Shown here piece by piece: positions 1 to 6,800 of a stretch of 9,066 nucleotides of DNA. The translations under genes and the position numbers were made by a program. Under the pieces are notes generated by a model. It saw nothing but the letters and a program-made list of their open reading frames with translations, searched no databases and had not been told where the DNA came from. Origin of the DNA: an uncultured Leptospiraceae bacterium (GTDB lineage Bacteria > Spirochaetota > Leptospiria > Leptospirales > Leptospiraceae); contig CALDSP010000154.1 in NCBI GenBank assembly GCA_937924465.1, positions 1-9,066 of the forward strand, in the 5' to 3' direction. Position 1 is the first letter of the stretch. Each line of letters starts with the position of its first letter.

Positions 1-1327
1 CTAAGGTTGCATCTTGAATAATATGAAGTTTTTCTTCCATACTTGGAAGTCTTCCTGTTTCCTTTCGAAAAAGTGAAAGTCTTCTTGAAGAGTTTTCAAT
101 AATGATTACAGCTCCATCTACAATTAAACCAAAATCAATTGCTCCAAGAGACATTAAGTTTCCAGACTCTTCACGTAACGTCATAAGAAAAATAGCAAAA
201 AGCATGGCTAAAGGGATAATCACTGCAATGATAAATCCTGATCGAAAACTTCCCAGAAATATAAATAAAATAGTAATGACTAACAAAGCTCCTTCTAGTA
301 AATTTTTTATAACAGTTTGAACAGTGGTTTTTACCATAATGGAACGATCATAAAAAGGAATGATTTTCATTCCTTTAGGTAAGATCTTTTCAATTTCTTT
401 CAATTTTTCTTTAACATTTTGGCAAATTTCCAACGAATTTTCGTGAATAAGCATCATGGCAATTGCACCAACTACTTCTCCTTTTCCATTGGCAGTTGTG
501 CCACCAAGCCTAAGCTTATGTCCAATTTTTACATTTGCAATTTGAGAAAGCAAAATAGGAAATCCATCCTTTGTTCTTCCTACTTGTATATTTTCTAAGT
601 CGGTAATATTTTTAATAAGTCCATTAGAAGAAATTAAATAATGCTCTCCTTGTTTTTCAATGTAACCTCCCCCAGTAGCGAAATTATTTTTTTGAATAGC
701 ATTCCAAATTACTGAAAGAGAGATTCCCAGAGCACTTGCTTTTAAAAAGTCAATTTCAATTTGATACTGCATAGTCTTCCCACCAAAGACATTTACCTCA
801 ATGATTCCGGGAACTGTTTTAAGAATAGGAGCAATCTCATAATTGAGGTATGTCGTAAGTTCCATCAAAGAATGTTCAGAACTTTCTAAAGTAAACTGAA
901 ATATTTCTCCGAGTGCTGAACTAATTGGTCCCATAAAAGGAGTTCCATAACCTTTTGGAATATTTTCACTTACCTCTTTCATTCGTTCTGCTACAAGTTG
1001 ACGAGCTTTATAAATATTCATAGAATCATGAAATACTATAGTTACAACACTTAAACCATATCTAGAGATAGAACGAATTTCTTCTAATTCTGGAAGTCCA
1101 GACATTGCTTTTTCAACTTGGTAGGTAATGTACTGTTCAATCTCAATAGGAGTAAGAGCAGGGGCAGAAGTAATCACTTGAACCTGAACATTGGTTACAT
1201 CGGGTACGGCATCCATCTTAAATTTAGGTATAGATGATATACTAAAGAAAAGAAAGACTCCCAAAAGTAAAAAAATAACTATTCGGTTATTTAAACTGAG
1301 TTCAACAACTTTAGATAAGAAGTTCAA
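1..1327 (-). CDS. czcA: Heavy-metal-efflux RND transporter, CzcA/CusA family (N-terminal part, cut by window edge)
   Basis: Inner-membrane proton-driven pump subunit of a tripartite efflux complex; the family exports metal cations. I translated it by hand: 442 codons are present, against a usual family length of about 1,030-1,060, so the 3' half lies outside the window. The first membrane helix is at about residues 15-32, followed by the family's DAVPDVTNVQV segment (39-51). The porter-domain motif GGGYIEKQGEHYL starts at 219 and YDRS is at 326-329. Helices run from about 340 onward. The helix-4 motif DFGLIVDGAVIIIEN gives D398, D404 and E411, matching in spacing the proton-relay residues D402/D408/E415 of CzcA. 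The TTG start overlaps the adaptor stop (TTGA, 1324-1327) and has GGAGAGG upstream; the next in-frame ATG (residue 38) would delete the first helix. HME-RND membership is seen; the metal is not determinable. Confidence 0.93.
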   Translation of the reverse strand, partial: MNFLSKVVELSLNNRIVIFLLLGVFLFFSISSIPKFKMDAVPDVTNVQVQVITSAPALTPIEIEQYITYQVEKAMSGLPELEEIRSISRYGLSVVTIVFHDSMNIYKARQLVAERMKEVSENIPKGYGTPFMGPISSALGEIFQFTLESSEHSLMELTTYLNYEIAPILKTVPGIIEVNVFGGKTMQYQIEIDFLKASALGISLSVIWNAIQKNNFATGGGYIEKQGEHYLISSNGLIKNITDLENIQVGRTKDGFPILLSQIANVKIGHKLRLGGTTANGKGEVVGAIAMMLIHENSLEICQNVKEKLKEIEKILPKGMKIIPFYDRSIMVKTTVQTVIKNLLEGALLVITILFIFLGSFRSGFIIAVIIPLAMLFAIFLMTLREESGNLMSLGAIDFGLIVDGAVIIIENSSRRLSLFRKETGRLPSMEEKLHIIQDATL

Positions 1328-2496
1328 TCTTCCTCTCCAAATGTTGATTTCAAAAATCGAGCCTTTAAATAATAAATTCCCTCTTGTACTATATAGTCCC
1401 CTGTGCTAATTCCTTCTAAAATTTCTGTAACTTCAGGGGTTGTTCTTCCAATTTTAACTTCTATCATTCTATATTCACCTGGACGTTCTTCTTTAAAAAC
1501 ATAGTTTTTGTTATTATATTGAATAATTGAAGTATTGGGAATTGCTAATACGTTAGGTGACATAGATTCAATATAGGCTTTACCAAAAAGTCCAATTTTA
1601 GCTAAGTGTTTTTTATTATTTAAAACAATTCTTCCTTCTACAGAACGAGAGTTTGTGTCTACTATTGTACCTATGTAAGTTAAAATTCCGGAAAATTCTT
1701 CTTCAGGATAGGAGTTTAAAAATACTCTAACTTTTGAACCTTCCTGAACTTTAGCTAAATCTTTCTCAAAGATTTTTACAATAAACCATACTTCTGCAAT
1801 ATCTCCAATGACTCCTAAAATTTGATTTGGTTCTACAAACATTCCTACGATTGCGTTACGTGAAATAGCAATTCCATTGATTGGAGATTGAATTTGTATT
1901 AGAACAGATTGATTTTCTTGTAAACTTTGAACTTCTGGGATTGGAATTCCCATCATATTTAAATTACCTAAGTCAGTTTTCCATTCACTTTCAAGAGCCT
2001 TAAGTTCTGAGTTTGCATTTACAAATTCTTGTTCACTTGCAAGTTTCATTTCCCAAAGACTTTTGACCCTTTCAAAATTTTTCTTAGAAGCAGTGTATTT
2101 CGAATAAGTAGTTAAATATTTAGAACGAAGTCTAGAAATTTCCACAGATTCAATTTCAAGAATTGCCATTCCTTTTTTTACATAAGAGCCAGGAATAAAA
2201 TTTACTTTACGAATTTTTCCCGGAACCTTAGAAGAAATATTTATAATTTTGTCTGGATTGGCTTGCACTTCGCCTTGTAAAAGAATTGTTTCAATCAATT
2301 CTTGTGGTTCAATTAAAATAGAGTGTATTTTTTTATCTTGGAGTTTTTCTTCTTCAATTTTTATTACTTCTGGTATTCCGGAGAATTCTTCTTGAACTTG
2401 CAAAGATTTTTTTTTAAAAAATCGGAAATAGAAAAAAGATATTAGTATGCTAAACAATATGAAAGTATATAAAAAAAGAAATTTTTTATTATTCAA
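1324..2496 (-). CDS. RND efflux periplasmic adaptor (membrane fusion protein, CzcB/CusB/HlyD type)
   Basis: Periplasmic adaptor linking the RND pump to the outer-membrane channel; 390 residues, a normal length. A short N-terminus with two lysines leads into one membrane anchor (about 5-25), then FFKKKS. The two halves of a lipoyl-like domain lie at about 85-117 (SSKVPGKIRKV, GSYVKKGMAILEIES) and 200-232 (SPINGIAISR), enclosing an alpha-helical hairpin (about 118-190). A beta-barrel follows (about 235-312, ending GLFGKAYIES) and then the membrane-proximal domain (IPNTSII, EGISTGDYIV). I chose TTG 2496 because GGAG sits 7 nt upstream; an in-frame GTG at 2523 would add nine residues but lacks a well-spaced SD. 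It overlaps the outer-membrane gene by 8 bp and the RND gene by 4 bp. No N-terminal Met cluster (CusB) or His-rich stretch is seen, so substrate is open. An A9 run follows the anchor codons. Confidence 0.92.
   Translation of the reverse strand: MNNKKFLFLYTFILFSILISFFYFRFFKKKSLQVQEEFSGIPEVIKIEEEKLQDKKIHSILIEPQELIETILLQGEVQANPDKIINISSKVPGKIRKVNFIPGSYVKKGMAILEIESVEISRLRSKYLTTYSKYTASKKNFERVKSLWEMKLASEQEFVNANSELKALESEWKTDLGNLNMMGIPIPEVQSLQENQSVLIQIQSPINGIAISRNAIVGMFVEPNQILGVIGDIAEVWFIVKIFEKDLAKVQEGSKVRVFLNSYPEEEFSGILTYIGTIVDTNSRSVEGRIVLNNKKHLAKIGLFGKAYIESMSPNVLAIPNTSIIQYNNKNYVFKEERPGEYRMIEVKIGRTTPEVTEILEGISTGDYIVQEGIYYLKARFLKSTFGEED
1332..1338 (-). promoter_or_regulatory. Shine-Dalgarno site deciding the RND TTG start
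   Basis: On the minus strand this reads GGAGAGG inside the last codons of the adaptor gene. Its GGAG core is 7 nt from the TTG at 1327-1325. It supports the non-ATG start and translational coupling of transporter to adaptor. Confidence 0.7.
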
Positions 2497-3805
2497 TTTC
2501 AAACTCCAAAATTGGAAATCCACAAGCTCTTAAAACCTCTATGGCAGAAACAAGCCATTCAGTAAAAGTTTCTAAGTAAGACAGTTTAGCACTAATAAAA
2601 TACTGTTGAGTTATGAGTCCATCTTTAATAGGAATTTGTCCATTTTGCATAGCTTTTTGAAGATTTTTTAAAGAGGTTTCAAAGTGTTTTAAGCTTTCTT
2701 TAGAATAACTTTTTAGTTCAGAACTAAGAGATTCAAAGTTTTCAATAGCTTCAATAATCTCTTGTTTAATTGTGTGCAATTGAATTTCTTTAAGTTCTTC
2801 TGCTTGTTTTTCTTTAAAATTATTTTCTAAAAGTTCTCCTTTTTGAGTTTTCCAAACTCTAAGAGGAAGTCCAACACGTATACCTACCACATTTTCGTTG
2901 AATCCATCTTTTTGAAGAAAACCTGTGATTGTTAAATTGGGAATTCTCTCTAAGGCTAAAACTTCTGAATTTTTCTTGTGAAATAAAATATTTTGTTCTG
3001 CAAGTAAAATTTCTGGACGATTTTTCAAACCATTTTGCAAAAGTTTCTCTAAGTTTTTTTCTTTAATGTGAATATTTTCTGGAAGAAAAGTTATTTCTAA
3101 AGGGGAGTGAAAAGAAATTCCCATCATTACAGTAAGGTTAGCCTTATACTTGCTGTGTTGTCTTTTAGCTAGTTCATAAAGCTTTTTTACCTTTAAAACC
3201 TCTGCATACGCTAAATCTGAATCAATGGGAGCAAGAACTCCAGCTTTTACTTTTTCTAATATAACATTATGTAGAAGAACCGCAGTATTGTATAGGTTTT
3301 GAGTTTCAGAAAAAAATTTTTTTGAGTTTTCATAGCGAATACTTGCTTTAATTGCTTCAGAGATGGTTTCTCTTCTAAGGATTTCTAGTTTTATATATTG
3401 AGAATTAATTTGAATTTCAGAGCCTTGGAGTTTTGTTTTACGAATATTAGAAATAAATATTTCTTGACTGACTAAAATTTCTCCATTTAAAAAATAACCT
3501 CGATTGTTTGTTCCAAGAAAATTTTCTTGATTTCCATAGCGGACACTTTGAGAAAAAGAAACAAAAGGATTAGAAGGAAATAAATAGGAATTTACAATTT
3601 TTCTTCCCTCTCTCACTCCTAGTTCTAACTTTTCATGTTTATACTCTGGGCTATGTTCTAATACGCATTCTATGACTTGTAATAAATGGATTTTTCCAAT
3701 GCATTTTGGATTTTCATGTTCTTCACTTGCTTTTGTCTTTTGTACTAAGATTATAAGAAAAGAAACAATAAACACCTTAACCTTAAAAGCAAGACTTTGG
3801 TACAT
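2489..3805 (-). CDS. Outer-membrane efflux channel protein, TolC/CzcC (OEP) family
   Basis: Outer-membrane factor that forms the exit duct of the tripartite pump encoded with the next two genes. From ATG 3805 the product has 438 residues, normal for the family. It begins with a signal peptide: MYQSLAFKVK, a hydrophobic stretch, and a possible cleavage after QKTKA (about residue 26). No lipobox is seen, so it is probably not a lipoprotein. Both halves of the OEP repeat are visible: an N-terminal helix with ECVLEHSPEY and SYLFPSNPFVSF, and a second half with NRPE (262-265) and the strand signature VGIRVGLPLRVW (about 307-318) before long alpha-helical segments. The frame is open up to a TTG at 3871, but that start has no SD and would put a polar, Asn-rich stretch before the signal peptide. 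The ATG itself also lacks an SD. The 3' end overlaps the adaptor gene. Confidence 0.9.
   Translation of the reverse strand: MYQSLAFKVKVFIVSFLIILVQKTKASEEHENPKCIGKIHLLQVIECVLEHSPEYKHEKLELGVREGRKIVNSYLFPSNPFVSFSQSVRYGNQENFLGTNNRGYFLNGEILVSQEIFISNIRKTKLQGSEIQINSQYIKLEILRRETISEAIKASIRYENSKKFFSETQNLYNTAVLLHNVILEKVKAGVLAPIDSDLAYAEVLKVKKLYELAKRQHSKYKANLTVMMGISFHSPLEITFLPENIHIKEKNLEKLLQNGLKNRPEILLAEQNILFHKKNSEVLALERIPNLTITGFLQKDGFNENVVGIRVGLPLRVWKTQKGELLENNFKEKQAEELKEIQLHTIKQEIIEAIENFESLSSELKSYSKESLKHFETSLKNLQKAMQNGQIPIKDGLITQQYFISAKLSYLETFTEWLVSAIEVLRACGFPILEFEIE
2504..2507 (-). promoter_or_regulatory. Shine-Dalgarno site supporting the adaptor TTG start
   Basis: Minus-strand GGAG within the last codons of the outer-membrane factor gene, 7 nt before the TTG at 2496-2494. 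The same core and spacing occur before the RND gene, which makes this start more likely than the GTG at 2523. Confidence 0.6.
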
Positions 3806-3809
3806 AAAA

Positions 3810-3836
3810 ATTATACTATTATTTTTTTTATAACAA
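3810..3836 (-). promoter_or_regulatory. Candidate promoter for the efflux operon (TTGTTA, 15 nt, TATAAT)
   Basis: On the minus strand TTGTTA (3836-3831) and a perfect TATAAT (3815-3810) are separated by 15 nt that include a run of eight A. The predicted transcription start falls at about 3803-3805, on or next to the ATG of the outer-membrane gene, so transcripts from it would be almost leaderless. The spacing is shorter than the 17 nt optimum and such boxes arise easily in AT-rich DNA. Read-through from the upstream kinase gene is an alternative. Confidence 0.3.
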
Positions 3837-3849
3837 TTATTTTGTAAAT

Positions 3850-3877
3850 TAGAATTAAACTTTAAAAACAAATTCTA
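3850..3877. repeat. Inverted repeat overlapping the kinase stop codon
   Basis: TAGAATT at 3850-3856 pairs with AATTCTA at 3871-3877 around a 14 nt loop. A few more A-T pairs are possible outside if one base bulges. The TAG stop of the kinase gene lies within one arm. It resembles a weak hairpin, but the stem has only one G-C pair and no T-run follows in the direction of transcription, so I do not call a terminator. Confidence 0.3.
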
Positions 3878-6800
3878 AATTTCGTAGCTTATGTTAAAGT
3901 CCTTATTTTTAGGAAGGCTAAAAGAAATTTGAGTTCCTCCTAGAGAACTCTTTGAAACCCATATTTTTCCATTGTGTAAACGTACTATCTTTTCACAAGA
4001 AGCAAGTCCAATTCCAATTCCTTCATATTCTCCACGATTGTGTAATCTTTGAAACATTTGAAAAATTTTTTTGTAATACTCTTCTAGAATACCAATTCCA
4101 TTGTCTTCTACATGGATAATATATTCATTTGAAGTTCTTTCGGTATGGATTAAAATATGAGGTTTTTCATCTTTCTTTTGAAATTTCAAGGCATTTAAAA
4201 TTAAATGTTTAAACAAAAGTTTTATTTCATAATACGAGCAATAAACTTTAGGTAGAGCTTGGATTTCTAATGTGCCTTGAGAGTTTTGAAATTTTTCTTT
4301 TAATTCTTCTACAACTTCCTCTACTATGGATTTTAAATCATATATATCAAATTTTAAATTTTCTCCTAGTAAAGAGTACTCTAAAACAGCTAGGATTTGT
4401 TCTTTCATCCTGCTTGTAGAAATTTGAATAAAGCTTAAATATTTTTGAACAGGCTCTGCAATTAAGTTTTTGTAATGTTTGTAAATGATATCCAAGGAGG
4501 CTAAAATGTTCCCTAAAGGTTCTTGCATTTCATGTGAAGTAAGATAGTTGAATTGATTGAGTTCTTTGTTTAAGATTTCTAATTTTTTATTATTTTCTTT
4601 TAGAGAATTTTCTAATTCTTTCATTTTAGTAATATCTATGATTATACTAATTCCTCCTTTTACATTGGCTTTTTCATCTAAAAAGGGAATTGCATGAACT
4701 AGAACATAAATTTGAGTATTTTCTTTGGGATAGATATATTCTTTTCCTAATATAGAAACTTTTTCATGAAAAGCTTTTAATATGGGAGTATCTTCTAAAT
4801 TTGTAGGATTTCCATCTAAATCTAATAGACCATTTAAAATATTCCACTGTTGAAATTGAGACTTTAAATTAAAATCAATAAGTCTTTGTGCCTCATTGTT
4901 TATATAGTTTACAAATCCTTCTTCATCTACCATATAAACAGCAAAAGGTAGAAAGTCTAAAATTGCAGCAATTCGTTTATGTCGTTCGTGAATAGTAATA
5001 TCAAAGTTAATTTTTTCAGTAATATTTTGCATGGAGCCTATTACTTTCATAAAATGATGATGTTCATCAAAAATAGGTCTACCTGTTGTTCGAACCCATA
5101 TTTCTTTTTCAGTGGAATTTTTCAGTTTAAGTTCTAGGTTGAAGGATTTTTCATTTTTTACACTTTCATTCAAAGTAGCTTTTAAAATAGCTCTGTCCTC
5201 TGGAAGAAAGTAACTTAAGAAGTCATCTAGGCTAATTTTTTGAATATAAGAAAAGTTTTGTATTCCCAAAATTTTATAAATTTCTTCTGTAACAAGTAAC
5301 TCTGATTTATGAGAATCAAATTCCCATGCTCCAATTTGGGAAAGTTTTCCAATCTCTGAAAGCAACCACTGTTTTTCTTCTAAATTTTGTTTTATAGTTT
5401 TGAAATTGGTTATGTCGTAAAATAACACAAAAATAGAGTAGGGAAGTTCTGTGAAGGGATGATTTAAAAAATGTGTACTCAAAGAAAGCCATAATTTTTC
5501 ACCTTTGGAATTTTCAATTTCAATAATTACATTTTCTTTTTCTTTTTTGGTTTGAATAGTTTCAAAAACTAAAACATCCAATTCTTTTAAATAAGAGCTT
5601 TCTTTTCTAGATTCTATAATAGAATGAGAAAGAAGTTCTGCACTAGAGGTTTGTAAAATTTTCTCTGCTTCTTTATTTACAAAGAGAATCATTCCTGTAA
5701 TATCATAAATAATAACACCTACATTCATTTTAGAAAGAATGGCTTGATTTCTCTGCTCTACAATTTTCTCTCTAAATTCAGTTTCTATTTTTTGAGTAAT
5801 ATCTTGGTGAACTCCTAAAACTCGAGTGGCTTTGCCTTCTTTGTTTCTTTCCCATGCTTTACCGGACAATAGAAGCCATTTGTAGGTGCCAGCTTTATTT
5901 CGTTTTCTATACTCTATTTCATAATAATTTAATTCTCCATTTATGACTTTGTTTAATGTGTTGACTACTTTCTCTTGATCGCTAGGATGAATGAGTTCAC
6001 ACCAAGCTGTAAAATTTTTAGGGTATTCTTGTTTTGAGAAGCCTAAGATTTCTCCCCATTTTTGATTAAATTCTATTGTATCATTTTCTACATCCCAATC
6101 CCATGTCCCAAATCCACCACTCCAGAGAATCATCTCTAGTTGACGCTTTTGATTTTCTAATTCCTGTTTTTGTTGTTTTATAATTGTAATATCTTTTCCA
6201 ATAGCTTGGATTTCTTGGATAGTACCATCCTTATCTTGGATTGTGGAAAACTCCCATTCTGTTTCATAGTAACCTCCATTTGGATTTGGCTTTCGAAGTT
6301 CTACTTGAATTATGCTATTAGGGGATTCTAAAAGTTTCAAAACTACTTGGTTGCATTTTCCTACATCTTCCAGATGAACTGTTGGAGTATAAGGCTTTCC
6401 TATAAGTTGTTCTTTTGCATATCCAAATTTTTCACAAAAGGCTTTGTTTACAAAAGTATAGTTTCCTTGCAGATCTGTACGGATTAAATAAATTGTTTTA
6501 GAATCAAGAAAAGAGGCTAAAATTTCATCTCGTTTGTAAATTTGGTTTTCTTTATTTTTAAGTTCTGTGACATCTATGACTGTAATTCCAAAGTATTTTT
6601 TTGATTTTTCTAGTTTGTGATGAATGGAACAAACCCTAATGTTGTAATAGCAAGTTTCATTTTTTAAAATAACAGAAAAAATATCATGCACTTGTGAACT
6701 TGTTTCTTTGGCTAGTTTGATTAAATAAATCATTTTAGTGAGTAAGCTTTCGGGCAGTAGCTCTACTAAATTTTGAAACCGAAGAGGTTTTTTTTGGAAA

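Noticed and set aside
102..320. Plus-strand open frame of 72 codons
   Set aside because: Lies antisense to the conserved helix-4 region of the RND transporter, whose motif is unmistakable; no SD or recognisable domain.
1191..1409. Plus-strand open frame of 72 codons
   Set aside because: Antisense to the adaptor/transporter junction, where both real genes and their SD site are well supported.
2497..2523. GTG 2523 as the adaptor start
   Set aside because: The nearest purine-rich SD-like sequence is about 12 nt away, while TTG 2496 has GGAG at 7 nt and yields a typical short N-terminus before the anchor.
3806..3871. TTG 3871 as the outer-membrane factor start
   Set aside because: No SD, and it would add a polar Asn-rich stretch before a clear signal peptide that begins at ATG 3805.
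3806..3874. Rho-independent terminator between kinase and pump operon
   Set aside because: The hairpin stem is nearly all A-T and no T-run follows it on the minus strand.
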